Shown here: positions 25,178 through 36,779 of the stretch, one piece after another
How the letters are laid out: each line of letters begins with the position of its first letter
How positions within the stretch are numbered: the first letter of the stretch is position 1
NCBI GenBank assembly: GCA_015179125.1
Contig: WHVA01000054.1
Span: forward strand, 124,001 to 188,000
Reading direction: 5' to 3'
From: Gautieria morchelliformis
Taxonomy: Eukaryota > Basidiomycota > Agaricomycetes > Gomphales > Gomphaceae
DNA length: 64,000 bases
Notes under the pieces: model-generated
Databases searched by the model: none
Told to the model about the DNA's origin: nothing
The model's input: the letters and a program-made list of their open reading frames with translations, nothing else
Program-made: the position numbers and the translations under genes

Positions 25178-25674
25178 TGTTGGGTGCATTTATGCTCCTG
25201 CACCAAAATCAAGCATAATATATCCAATTTGTTGTGTGGTTTCTCAATTTCTTCTCATATTGTTCTTGTATTATGCATCCATTTCTCTGGTTATTTTCAA
25301 AATTTTCCACTCACTCCCTATCTCTCCATTTCATCTTGTTATTCCTACTTTCACAAGCGGCTGCACCCAGCGGAGTCTGAAACGACTTCGACGCACGAGC
25401 TCTTGGGCGCTAAAGGCCGGGTAGTAGTACATGCGCAGTGAAACAGATTTCCCCCTCTCTCAGTGACAACTAAATTCACTGAGAGAGGCAAGTAAATTAG
25501 TCTAGTATTCTTTCAATTTATTAACCTAGAAATCCTCTGTAGTGAATTGTTTTCTAGGTAGTGTATAATATATTTACAGTGACAACTAAATTCACTGAGA
25601 GAGTGAATTGTTTTCTAGTCTATTCTTTTGAGCAACAAGTCCATACCTACTGCCTATAATTCCTGTCTACTACA
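25178..25674 (+). repeat. 3' LTR of the Copia element
   Basis: This 497-bp direct copy of the 5' LTR carries the same internal duplications. It differs at a handful of positions, all between about 25,245 and 25,425 by eye. GAAAT follows at 25,675-25,679. Confidence 0.95.
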
Positions 25675-25679
25675 GAAAT

Positions 25680-28600
25680 GCCCCGAACACTTCCGAGAGG
25701 AACTGTCGGCCAAGATAGAACGATACACCACTGCAAAGTGGTGGATTCCGGCAGTAGCGCAGCAGGCAGTGCCCGTGCTGTGTGTGCTGAAGAAGAACGG
25801 TACTTTGAGAACCATCTTCAATCTGCGCCAGCAGAACGAGAACACGGTGAAGGACGTCATGCCCTTCCCGGATCAAGATATCATACGCAGCGACATGGCT
25901 TGCTGTCGATATCGAACAAAACTCGATATGTCAGAAGCATACGAGCAGATCCGGATCCATCTGGATCACATAGCAAAGACTGCCTTTGCCACGATCCTTG
26001 GCACCTTCAGGAGCCAGGTGATACAGATGGGAGACTGTAATGCCCCATCAACATTCCAACGGCTGATGACAGCCATTTTCCGCGACTGCATAGGCCGCTT
26101 CGTCCATGTATACATGGACAACATCTTCATATTCTCGCTCTCAATACAAGAGCATGAAGAGCACCTCTACATCTTCTTTGACAGACTGAGGAAGAATCAC
26201 CTCTTTCTGAGCAAGAAAAAGGTGGACCTCTACTCCATCCGAATGGAGTGTCTCGGCCATATGATCGATGGCCGAGGGGTACATGCCGACGAGGACAAGA
26301 TGCAACGCATCCGCGAGTGGCGTAGGCCACGGACGTTCAACGATGTCCAGCGTTTCCTCGGGCTGGTACAGTATCTGGCACACTACACGCCGGATGTTAA
26401 CGGATATACCACCCCGCTATCGGGCTGTGCGTGTAATAACCGTCCATTCGAATGGACACCACTACTCGACAAATGCTGGCAAAGCATTAAGGCGTTGGCC
26501 TGTAAGGCCCTGATCCTGCGTCCAGTAGACACAAGGTGCCCAGAGCCGATCTGGGTGATCACCGACGGATCAAAAGCCGGTGTCGGTGCGGTCTACGGCC
26601 AAGGTCCTGACTGGAAAACTTGTCGACCAGCCGGCTTCTTGTCAAAGAAGTTCAGCGTTGCTCAGCAACACTACTGGACTCATGAGCACGAGACGATCGC
26701 GATGCTCAAGGCTCTCATGAAATGGGAGGACAAACTGCTGGGGCGAAGGTTCACCTCGTCACAGACCACAAAGGGCTCGAGTACTTTGAGACCCACAAGA
26801 GCCTATCTGACCGACAGGTCAGATGGTGGGAGTTTCTCTCCCGGTTCAATTTCAACACCATTCATGTTGACGGTATAGAGAACAAGGTAGCGGACTGCCT
26901 GTCACGCTACTACGAGAGCGACACGAGTGATGACAATCACCCGGACCATGTCTTTGTGAACGCGGATGCGCGTTTGGACCCAGACGGTGAGTTATTGCCC
27001 ACCGACCGGTATGTCGAGTTGCAAACAGCGGCGACAAGACGCTCTAAACGCCTCACTGAGAAGACAGAGGCGAGAGTAATGGAAGCCGCCGCATTAAGCG
27101 AGGGCTCACCAGAGCCCGCGAACATCGCCACATCCCACGACGATGACGATGACATCAGAGCCATCGCCGCAGGAAATGACGGCGCGCCCCTGCGCCGGAT
27201 TGTCGAGCAAGGTGTAGACCTGTCTAAGGTCCTATGAGACGCGTACCACAGGGACACCATGTTCACAAAGATCATGGCGCACCCGGACGCGCACCCGAGA
27301 TTCGGGATCTGGGACGGGCTGATCTGGACTAAGAATCAGCTCAAAAGAGACGTCATTGCCGTCCCCCGCTCTGTTCTTCAAGGGGGAAGGAAGCTGATCG
27401 AAATTATCATCGATCGGGCACATCAGATAGTCGGCCACTACGGCCATCTGAAGACTTTGAACTACGTTCGAAGAGCATATTGGTGGCCGGGCATGAGCCC
27501 AGACATAGAAGCGTTCTGCACATCGTGCACGAAGTGTCAGATGACGAAAACCGGGCCACAACAGCCCAAAGGCCTACTACACAGCCTACCCATTCCAGAT
27601 AGGCCGTGGCAGTCGGTCGGCATCGACTTCATGGGGCCCCTGCCCAAATCCAACGACTGCGACTACCTGATGGTAGTCATCGACCGACTAACATCGCTCA
27701 TACACCTCGTACCAACCACGACGAGCGTGTCAGCCAAGGGAGTAGCCTGGCTGTTTCTGAAGGAGGTCATCTGACTACATGGAGTTCCTGACTCCATCGT
27801 CTCAGACAGAGACTCAAAGTTCATGTCGATTTTCTGGTGTGAACTACAGCGACTCATGGGGACTAAGCTCCTCATGTCAACTGCCTTCCATCCCCAAACG
27901 GATGGAGCAACCGAGCGGGCAAACCGCTCGATCGGCCAGATATTGCGTGCGGTCGTCAGAGACGATCAGAAGGATTGGGCATTGAAATGCCCAATGGTTG
28001 AGGTCGCCCTCAACAGCAACGTCAGCGTGACCACAGGGTTCGCACCATTCGAGCTGAACCACGGCTATATGCCGCGGATAGACCTCCCCATAGCCGTGGA
28101 CACCCCGTTCAAGGGGGTGGCCTGGTTCGCACATCAGGCAAAATGGAACCTGATGGCGGCACACGATGCAATCATAGAGCATCGAGTGACGCAAACGTTT
28201 CACGCAAATAAGAAATGTATGGCGAGCAACAGGTACGCGGCCAATGACCGCGTCTATGTTTCGACACAAAACCTAACTCTCCCGAAAGGAAGGGCCAGAA
28301 AGCTAGTCCCGCGGTACATCGGACCGTACCGCGTCGTTGAGGCTCACAATGACGCCTCGACGGTGACCCTCGATCTTCCCGACGAACTGAAAAGCCTTCG
28401 CATTTCACCGGTCTTCCATTCCAGCCTCGTACGGCGATACGAGGCTAACAACGACGAATTGTTCCCTCGTTGTGAGGCCAAGTCATTTTATGACTTTGGA
28501 GCAAATGACGACGAGGAGTGGCTCATCGACGGGATTATCGCGCATCGATGGATAAACTCGACGGACCAGGAGTTCCAGGTCCGTTGGACCCTAGGCAACG

Positions 28601-28704
28601 TGACATGGGAACCCATGTCGTCCTGCAAGGACCTTGAAGCCCTAGATAGCTATCTAGAGCTTCGGGGGGTGGGCAAACCACGCGACCTCCCCAGATGCCG
28701 CTAG
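25680..28704 (+). pseudogene. pol: pol of Gypsy A: RT, RNase H, integrase, chromodomain (three frames, stops)
   Basis: The RT part (from CPEHFREELSAKIE) keeps KLDMSEAYEQIRI, but its catalytic box reads VYMDNIFIFS (near 26,110-26,121). The second active-site Asp of the usual YxDD is Asn, which should abolish polymerase activity. RNase H (WVITDGSKAGVGAVYG) is frameshifted near 26,750 and continues HLVTDHKGLEYFETHKSLSD. The integrase has an H2C2 finger (HQIVGHYGH..CTSCTKCQ) and the core motifs GIDFMGPLPKS and VSDRDSKFMS. The core also has TAFHPQTDGATERANRS, the segment carrying its Glu. The C-terminus (EEWLIDGIIAHRWINSTDQE) is a chromodomain, which targets chromoviruses to particular chromatin. 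TGA stops at 27,235-27,237 and 27,772-27,774 sit in otherwise open frames. Confidence 0.88.
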
Positions 28705-28824
28705 ACACGTCTGTCACGTGCAGACCATGTGACACGCCGGCCAAGGCGCGGTTAAATTTTCGCCTCGGATCTTTCCGAGGGCGCATCGCTTCTTGGAAGC
28801 AACCACCATCATCTACCCACGAAG

Positions 28825-31606
28825 ATGATGCCCCCCAAGGATGGGATGGACATTGATCCGTCAACGTCCACAACACAAACAACGGCCCCAAGACAGGGGG
28901 CCCCAGACATTCTCCGTGCTCCAATAGACCAGGAGCACTGGATGATCGTGGGATGGGAGGACGCCCTCGCCATCGTCCACCCGGACGATTGCGCAACATG
29001 CGCGGACTACGCCACGCACCTTAGGGCCGTGACCGGCACCCGCAAGGTCAAATTGCGGGATGAAGACATTCGGCGACGCCGTCGATGCAGCTTGGGGATG
29101 GCTCCCAAGGGGCATCGCGCGTGACGTGTGAGAAGAGCCCCTCCGGGAGGTCCACGACCTTAAAAAAGAGGTCAAGGAGCTGGAACGCGCGGTCGAGGAC
29201 CACGATGATGCGCTCGCAACCGAGCGCACCAGGATCAAGGAACTGGAGCAACAGCTGAGCGCAGCCCAGCTCCAGGCGACCCTGGTCCACGCTGCCTCAA
29301 AAAGGCTGCGACATGACCCAGCCACGGATCCAGTGGCTGGGCCATCATCACCTCGCGCGACGGCGCCGTTGCCGGCGCGCGCAACATTGGGGCTAGCATC
29401 CCGATTGTCGGTGCCGACCCTGACAACGACAACGACGGAAGGGCAGAGCGCGCCTTCCGACTCTGCGTACGGCGTCCCGGATGGATGGGAGTCCGACTCA
29501 TCCGTCTGGAAGACGTACGACCCCGAACGGGCACAGAGGCTGGCAGAGCAGCCAAAGAAAAAGTGCAAGAAATTGCGCGGCTCCCCCCACACCATCAATG
29601 GGCTAGCCATTGCAAAGGATAGCGCGATTAGCGCTTACCTAGCGGCGTCATCGTCGCACACCATCAACGACCCCACCCTTCAGCGGCAGGTAGCACAGAT
29701 CGAGGCCCAGTACATTGGGCCTGGCGTGGCCCTGCCTCCGCCGGCGGGGACAGTTCACCCTCCCTGACAGAAGGATAAGTTTCGAATAGGGTAAGGATGC
29801 GGCCTTTGACTCGAGGCCGAGTTCGATATAGATCGCGAGAGGTGAATATAGCTCGAAGTTCGACTAATAACTCGAAGTCAAACGGAAAATGTCAGAAAGG
29901 TTCGTGTTCATTAAGTCTTCAGTCATACATTGTGTACTACTTATAGCTACTCGGATAGGGGTCTTGGTACATGGGGATCAACAACGGGGATAGTGGAATT
30001 GTACATATGGTAGGTGCATACATACCGCCGCTACCGTACATCCGTGCTGCGGATCGCTTACTCGGTCTGGCCTGGACATGAGGCGGAAGGGAATACCCTT
30101 ATGTGGTGGCTCGAAGGATAAGGTGGGATGGTAGGAGAGACTGGATAGGAATAATATGTGCGGCTCGAAGGTAATGGAGAATATATGTTGCGTTCCCTGA
30201 TCGCGATATGGGATCGACTCGTTCCGTCCTAGTACTCGGCCCGTCAACAGTGCTCGTGCCTCGACTCGACTCGTGATACGGATCTAGGTGCTCGGGAGTA
30301 ATGTGTTGGTCTCGACTCGACTCGGTGAGTATCGGTGTGTGTCTGTGGTGTCGTCTCATGTCTTGATGGCTCGGGTGTGTGCGTATGTATCTCGTGGTGC
30401 TCGGGGTGAGGTTAGATAGTGAGAGAGATAGATTGTTAGGATAATCGTGAATAGGGATCGTTGTAGTAGACATTACGGGTCATAATTCGTGTGTGCGAAG
30501 TCGTGAAATAAACCGATTGAAGCAAGAGTCCGTAGCTGATAGACCTTCCTCACGACACTCCCTACCCGGGGGAGGGAGTGATCATACCACTCGGAGACCC
30601 ACCGATCTCCGAGACGGGCCTCCTACCATGGCCGGTAGGAAAGGCCCAACGGCGTCGTACTCAATGGTACGACGTCTGCCCGCTCGACGACCCACACTTC
30701 ATCGAACTCATAGCGCGGGCAAAAGAAACACCGCAGATCGCATGTACGCGCGAGATGTTCGGCGTATTCAAACACATCGAGCGCGAACAATGCGCTCGCA
30801 ATCCCAAAAGGGATTGTCTCGTGATAGCGGGCGGTACCCTGCACGACATCGTGGCCATTCTGAAGGGTTGGATACACAACCCTGAAGGGATCCCATCCGC
30901 CATCCGTGACAACGCGGATGGCACCTTCAACCTAGACGACATGGACGTCTGGATGTGGTTGAAGGCCCTTGCGCCCCGGGTCAAAGGGGTCGCATCACCT
31001 CTCAGGGCGAGGCTACTTGACCTCTTCGACTCGACGGACCAATGGTCGAGCCTCGTCGACGCCAGGGAAGTGCTGACGCCTCAGAGCACCACCCTGCGGC
31101 TCTCAATCATGGGCCCATTCCCTGTGGAGGGCCGAGCCGGCCCCAACATCCCACTCGCGGAGATCGCGAGATGGTTGGCCCGCTATGCGGGAGTCACTCG
31201 CGAGCGAGTGGCGCGCATTGAACATTATGTTCAATGCAGCATCACCGGCACGGCATTCAGTGCCGCCGCCCGCGAGGGCCAACAAAAGGTCATTGAGACC
31301 AGCCACGTGAGGGCCGCGGTGCCGCGACCCCTCACTCACGCCCAGCTCGACCGAGAGCTGGCGCGCTTCCGGCCCCCTCCTCAGACTGAGGACCTGGCTG
31401 TTGAGGCCATGCTCGGTGAGGACACGGGCCCCAGCACCCAAGCGGATACCGCCGCTAGTGGTGAGGCTGACCAGCCTCACCCAATCACCACCGACGACGC
31501 GGAGGTGCCCCCGGAGGAGTCACGTGCTCCACCGGCCCCGTACAACGACGATGTCATCGTATCGGCCACTCTAGAGGACTCCCTCATGGATGACCTCTAT
31601 GAGTAA
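28825..31606 (+). pseudogene. Third ORF of Gypsy A, downstream of pol; unknown function
   Basis: The ORF starts at ATG 28,825 (MMPPKDGMDIDPSTSTTQ) and, with solo LTR C removed, runs to the stop at 31,604-31,606, about 650-680 codons. I recognise no family. An N-terminal part (WMIVGWEDALAIVHPDDCAT) is followed by a heptad-rich segment (VHDLKKEVKELERAVEDHDD) likely to form a coiled coil. Next come a Ser/Pro/Thr linker and a GWESDSSVWKTYDPERAQRL block. The C-terminal half is well ordered (KRDCLVIAGGTLHDIVAILK, DGTFNLDDMDVWMWLKALAP) with an acidic end. There is no signal peptide or clear membrane segment, so it is not an obvious envelope. This copy has a small insertion near 29,070, a stop at 29,129-29,131 (TGG in A2) and the LTR insertion. 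Confidence 0.75.
29765..30557 (+). mobile_element. Solo LTR 'C' (793 bp) in the third ORF of A
   Basis: Begins TGACAGAAGGATAAG, ends CCTTCCTCACGACA, and is flanked by the exact 5-bp duplication CTCCC (29,760-29,764 and 30,558-30,562). Removing it restores the ORF, as shown by the uninterrupted A2 copy (GTVHPPYLGEGVIIPLGDP). The stretch GTGAAATAAACCGATTGAAG near the end resembles a polyadenylation region. There is no internal coding sequence, so this is the product of LTR-LTR recombination. The parent family is not otherwise in the window. Confidence 0.88.
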
Positions 31607-31630
31607 TAGTTAACCCCTATAGTTGTCTAT

Positions 31631-31642
31631 AGAGGGGGAGGG
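31631..31642 (+). other. Polypurine tract of Gypsy A
   Basis: AGAGGGGGAGGG directly abuts the 3' LTR; this is the usual plus-strand primer site. The A2 copy shows the same tract in complement (CCCTCCCCCTCT) next to its LTR at 52,134. Confidence 0.9.
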
Positions 31643-31855
31643 TGTAAATAACCCGTGTATCTACATGTACATTAGTTATTACATAATCCCAGTGGGCCCC
31701 TTAGGGACCCACTGTATAGTTTATGCGTGGGAACTGGCTAGCGGTCCCCATCGCATCTTACCCTTACACTGTCACTACGTAGCATCAGAATACCACACAT
31801 TGGTCAAGTTCTGTCGTGCTCTTGTGACTTAAGGCTTAAGATAGACATCTTTACA
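31643..31855 (+). repeat. 3' LTR of Gypsy A
   Basis: 213 bp, differing from the 5' LTR at four positions by eye, all transitions. CTTTT follows at 31,856-31,860 and completes the target duplication. Confidence 0.93.
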
Positions 31856-32393
31856 CTTTTGGAACAACATCAGAAGTGAAGTGTCTCACATAGTACACAG
31901 CATCCAGGGGTCAGGGAGGCCAGGGGAAGGCAGGGTCACTGGTGAGTACCGAGTGATGCCCCTGACTGTGGTTGAGTGTAATGTAATGTAGGCACACTGG
32001 CAGTAGGGATCCTTATACTTTTCTCTCCAGATTTCCCCTCTGTCAGGCGAGAATCCCTTTTATTGTGTATTCTGCCTATTTATGTATATACTATGGATTT
32101 CCCCTCTGTCAGCTCATGTAATTGTGTGATCCCTGCAATGCATGTGGGTTGCCCTTACAGACTCCAGCCACAACCCTCCACATCCACCTGATGATATCCA
32201 TGTGCACCACCTACATACACCCCCACATGCATGTGTGATGATGACAACATGGTCACCTCCACCCCCAACAACCTCCACACTTACTGCATATGCACACGAT
32301 GACACTGCCACTTCCACCCCCAGTCTTCACATGCACCACCTCCATGCACCCCAGCATGCACATGGATGACAATGACAACACCACCTTCACACA

Positions 32394-32520
32394 CACCACC
32401 TCCACATAAACCACCTCCACGTACACCACCTCCACGTACACCACCTCCACGTACACCACCTCCACGTACACCACCTCCACGTACACCACCTCCACGTACA
32501 CCACCTCCATGTACACCACA
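32394..32520. repeat. Minisatellite, 15-bp unit
   Basis: About eight tandem copies of CCTCCACGTACACCA with slight variation at the edges (ACATAAACC, ATGTACACC). The surroundings from 32,160 to 32,700 are generally CCACCT/CACATGCA-rich. The long frames it opens on both strands (PRTPPPRTPPPRTPP, and VYVEVVYVEVV on the other strand) are repeat artefacts. Confidence 0.9.
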
Positions 32521-32857
32521 CATGAACACACGTACACCTCCCTACTTGCCTCCACCTCCGCCTGTATGCATATGCATACATATGCCATTACACCTCTATC
32601 TATGCACATGTGCCACAATCCCAGCATGCAATGCCACTGCCCACCCCAATGTGCACCACTCACCTCCCCTTCCACCCTCACAGCACCACCACAACATGTG
32701 ATACCCACATACCTCCCCCCATACACATGTGAGGCTGCAGCACATCTCATGTGTTGGAGTACACAAGCGCTAGAAGCTACTAGAACATTAGTAAGCTTGC
32801 TCTCAAGATATTTAAGTCAGGCCAGCGTAGTTAGATTTCCTTACATGTTTGACAGAG

Positions 32858-33881
32858 TGTCATGACCTGTCTATTTCCCTTACCCTGCTGCCTCTACGTT
32901 CCCCCTCATCACTCCCTAGCATCTTTGCCAAAGTTCGCCTCACCCTTCGACCACTCTTCCTCTACGTCCACCCCATTCGCTGTTCACCCCATTCTCCAAA
33001 CTGCTATTCGCTGCTCGCACATTTTGCCAGCAGGCACACCATCAAATACGATCAATACCATTTACCCAGCCTGATGGTCCATCACTAGCCCCATCATCTT
33101 CTCGATTCAACCTCCTTTAGGTGTTCATATGGTCGGGATGCATTTGCGGGGCGTCCTACGTGTAGGTCGTGTGGGATCAACCCAGCAGATGAAGAGTCTG
33201 TGCAGGGCGGTGTATATGCGGGTCCCAAGACATGGTTTTGTACACAGGTGCCTTCGCCACCTTTACTCTCCGTCGTTTCATGTTCGCCCTCTTCTCTCAC
33301 TCTATTGTATGTTTATTTCATCTATGTTGTATCATGACTGCGCACCCCTATCCAACCCTGACTCGTGATGGCCTCTTTCCTATTCACTGATACCTTACGA
33401 GCATTCGATATAAGTAGTTTACATTCACATATATATTCCCCAGTTCAATTATCATACGTCCATCTTGTGCAAACCTCATCGTGATCATCGTCTTGAGCCT
33501 TCTCCTGTAGAATCCTATCTTCAACCAGAAGAGGACTTAGGCATCACTGGTGATTTCTCATACTTCATCTTCATTACCTTAGCCTTCAAACTATTTTCTG
33601 TGCTGTCGGCGAAGGGCTCCGAAGGAGCACCTTCGCTGGTGAAGGGATTGTCGCTACTTAGACAGCCCTTCCATGACACCTTGCACGTTACATCGTCAAG
33701 TGTCACGGGCTATTTTGCTACGACTGTAGATAGGGCGAGCTCCGTTCGGGCAACCCTCTTATCTTGTGACCATTTGTTGGTTCACCTATTCGCCGAACGG
33801 CATACTTATTCGCACAAGTTATTTGGGCATTCGCTGTGCTCACTAATACACAATATTAACGCCTAAAAACCAATCTTGACA
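32858..33881 (+). mobile_element. Solo LTR 'D1' (1024 bp)
   Basis: Starts TGTCATGACC, ends CCAATCTTGACA, and is flanked by an exact 5-bp duplication CAGAG (32,853-32,857 and 33,882-33,886). Two further members lie at 53,164-55,668 (D3) and 53,357-54,630 (D2). Shared landmarks include CTATTCGCTGCTCGCA, GTGGGATCAACCCAGCAGAT and GCACCCCTATCCA. No coding sequence is present and no internal region of this family was found in the window. Confidence 0.9.
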
Positions 33882-35260
33882 CAGAGCTCAGACAAACACA
33901 AAGTGAACTCTCAAGGTCTGCTCCAAAAACTTAACATCATGCCCATGTGCACCCCACCTGTCGATAGATTTTAGTATTATTGTAATATTACTTAGTATTT
34001 ACCTAATATATATATCTTAAGTTGTGACTTAGTCTCAAGTCAATGAGTATTAATAAAGGGCATGCTGGTGAAATATGCCTCTGTGTCTGGGTAGTGCCAA
34101 GGCTAGTCTGTGATGTGTGACTAAACATTGACACTTGGTCAAACACTCAGTATTTTGCACGCTTTACAATGGGAAATAACATTACAATATGGAGAGTAGT
34201 GTAAGGCAGAGTTGTACTACCTTAAGGGAGCTGGAAACATTGATTGGCCATGTAATTGCAGCGCTTGAACAGGCCCTGTCAGGATACCGACGGCTGGATC
34301 AGGCCTGTCGGCCTGATCAGGTAATTCGGGATTTTCCGACAAGATTATTTTATTCAAGCAAGGAAGTAGCAGTTGATTGAGTACAAATGGACCCGCTCGG
34401 GACAAAAATTATACATGTCAACGAAACAATCGTGAATATATGATATCAAGAACAGAATATATATACTTTCACCGGAAAAATACGTACAATCACGACCTTG
34501 AGAAGTTGAGGAACACGATCCGTCTGCCAAAGCACGAATCAAAACCCTTTGCTTATCTCCCTTCTGCACCTCTACCGTGTGTGGTTCCCTCGCTGAGGGT
34601 TTGCACATCTGAAAATGTGTGCAGTTCATATGTTAATGTGCTTGATGATGTCCCATGCACATGGGACTTGAGATTTCCTCGAATGTTCAAGACGAGTCTA
34701 ATGCGAATCAGGCGTGCATGCGTTACGACATGAGAGCCGAGTTTAAAACTACATGTTTGCAACGTACCGGGAACACATCACCGATTGCAGAGATTGTGTG
34801 AGACTAGCCCAAACAAATTGAAAGGTTAATTCAGCAGCAAAGAAAGACTGGACGATGACAAACAATGTCAACAATTGTAAAAGCTCAGCCTGTATAATTC
34901 GTGAATACTATATGCTGAATGAGACACATCATAACACTCGAACCGGTGCAGTGGAAAAAATCACAGTATTGGCTACTGAGATGCCTACAGAACATCACAG
35001 TGAATATACGGTGCCTCGACAATGTGGAGGTTTGTCTTACCAAATATCACTGAGGCAGCGGTAGCTCCTGTTTAGTTCTCTTTGCATACACACTCCCGTA
35101 CCTCAAACTACTCACCGGCAAAGTATAGGAAGCCTGTACAACATGTTCAGAGTCAGTATATGAGACTGTTTGACATTTGCTGCCAGTGGTGGAGACCTAC
35201 CATCCCTGTACATGATAGTGAGAAGGGATGTTTGTACGTCATCTTTCGCTGAGGAAAATA
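33882..35260. other. Stretch without a recognisable gene
   Basis: This lies between solo LTR D1 and the DUF6533-like gene. Only short unrelated frames are present, and I could not match any part to another repeat in the window. It may contain decayed 3' exons of the minus-strand gene to its right. Confidence 0.4.
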
Positions 35261-35329
35261 TTATACGTGAGATGTCCACAAGTGGTACATGGGGTGTCGT
35301 ATGTACCGTGCTGAATGGCCCTTATCAAC

Positions 35330-36536
35330 GTTAAAAGTACCAATACTAATGTAGAGACTTGCATCAAATTTTTCCAATGTATGAGACAGCTGCGGCAAAA
35401 AACACACCTGAATCACTGACCAGAAGAGGAACCCAAAATGCCTTCGCCAATGCCTCGCAACCTTTTGAACATTCAGCAACACAACCTGTCAAAATTCCAG
35501 GAAGCGGCGTAGGCATGTCTGTCATGCCTGGGTTAGACCATGTATTCTCACATACATTATGCGAGCATGAAATCACATTTCTGCCCCACGTGAATTGCAC
35601 CGCCAAGCCCAAACATAGTCAACATGCAAGTCTATCGGAAAGAGATGAATACAAGTAAGACATAAGAGGCTTTGACTGGTAGACTCACACTGCATACCAC
35701 GGCAAGGATGATACCAACAGTCCGGTTTCGGTGATATAATGCATATGTTCGACCGGCTAGAATAGCTTTATGTGCGGTTTTATGAGCAGAATACAAATAA
35801 GGAGGGCGATAAATCAGTGACTGACCTTCAACTGCAGAGAGTTGAATGATACCCCCTACGAGATTAATGACATACCATACCGTACAGCTAGAAGGTATCA
35901 ACCTGTCGGATCAACAAGAAAACAATGCAAAAAGACAAGTTTCTGACAACTGTGCTCATTGCATCAAGCTTAGTATGGATAGAGGGTATGAAACAACGAA
36001 CACGGAGGGAAATAGTTGGGTTCAACAACGCTGTACCATGCACGGTCAGTTCTAGCCTGCCTGATGAGTTTTTAAAAATGTACTATTCAGGCTGATAATA
36101 AGGAATGTCGAGCCAAAGTAGCGATTCTAAATTTCTGCCCGCGTCAGATCCCAGGCTGGGGTATGTCAAAACCACTCACACTCAGATACAGGCACTTTCC
36201 CACTGTCCATTCCGAACTCCAGATAAGGCGGATCTGATGGGAGATTAAGATCATCAAATAAGCATATACAATTCTAACTGTCGCACCTCATCCTGGAATG
36301 TCAGTACGATCTCATAAAGCCACAATGTAACAGCTACTACTGCAACCGAAGAATAGTTGCTTGAGCAATTTGCACGAACACAATAAATTTTCGGTGCCAT
36401 ACATGACATATCCTGAGCATTGAAAATTGACCGGTTAATTAGGCGTTGTTTATTACGATGTAATTGGAAGTTAGGGCGTACATTAACAATCCTGATCCTT
36501 GTTAATTGCTGAAAAAGGGCAGCTTGGGCATCCATG
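35330..36536 (-). pseudogene. DUF6533-type fungal multi-pass membrane protein gene, probably decayed
   Basis: On the minus strand, exon-like pieces match the basidiomycete DUF6533 membrane protein family, a large family of unknown function. The first helix region reads SSVAVVAVTLWLYEIVLTFQ and then DEV. Further on come SCTVWYVINLVGGIIQLSAV and ILAGRTYALYHRNRTVGIIL, followed by PLPGILTGCVAECSKG and AFWVPLLVSDSGVFFAAAVS. Introns with GT..AG ends can be placed between them, but I could not build one continuous chain. The segment between the first and second pieces (about 36,050-36,300) and the last helices are unclear. It could be an expressed gene with exons I misplace, or a pseudogene. Confidence 0.5.
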
Positions 36537-36779
36537 GTGAACTATGTGCATGGTGGAAGGAGACCTATCCATGGGTTTAAGTATGTGCGAGGGCATGAGG
36601 TTATTTCAAAGGGCTCACACGATGCTCAAGTTCAGCTGAGATCACGGGATACTTACAGTCATTTGCAAAACAAGTGCCATTACACACAATAAATACCATT
36701 TTGTTCAATTCCTCTTTGATAGGAATTCTTAACCATGAGATCAGATGATTTTGACAGAAGAATGCATGAATTTGTCTTA

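Larger units (their letters stand above)
20420..25674 (+). mobile_element. Ty1/Copia LTR retrotransposon, complete and probably recent
   Basis: The 5' LTR is 20,420-20,917 (498 bp) and the 3' LTR 25,178-25,674 (497 bp). Both begin TGTTGGGTGC and end CTGTCTACTACA, and the target duplication GAAAT is exact (20,415-20,419 and 25,675-25,679). By eye the LTRs differ at six bases and one 1-bp indel. A purine tract (GCTTGAGGGGGCG) precedes the 3' LTR. A single uninterrupted ORF of 1413 codons fills the inside. It lies in the RT gene of Gypsy A and is therefore younger than A. Confidence 0.97.
13595..31855 (+). mobile_element. Chromovirus-type Gypsy LTR retrotransposon 'A', full length but decayed, with three nested insertions
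   Basis: Both LTRs are 213 bp (13,595-13,807 and 31,643-31,855), begin TGTAAATAACC and end ATCTTTACA. The whole is flanked by the 5-bp duplication CTTTT. Inside, in order, are gag with a CCHC knuckle and an aspartic protease, RT, RNase H, an integrase with zinc finger, a chromodomain, and a third ORF; a polypurine tract abuts the 3' LTR. Elements B, Copia and solo LTR C lie inside, each with its own duplication. Subtracting them leaves about 9.2 kb. I counted four transitions and no indel between the LTRs. Stops and frameshifts mean it can no longer move on its own. Confidence 0.92.

Noticed and set aside
28861..29610. 249-codon minus-strand frame
   Set aside because: Antisense shadow of the third ORF of A; the sense strand is supported by the conserved A2 copy.
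29978..30473. Minus-strand frames of 89 and 124 codons
   Set aside because: They lie within solo LTR C, flanked by its target duplication.
32253..32750. 165-codon minus-strand frame with repeated VYVEV
   Set aside because: Produced by the 15-bp minisatellite, whose unit length is a multiple of three and so keeps frames open.
33465..33866. 133-codon plus-strand frame
   Set aside because: It lies wholly inside solo LTR D1 and is broken differently in D2 and D3.
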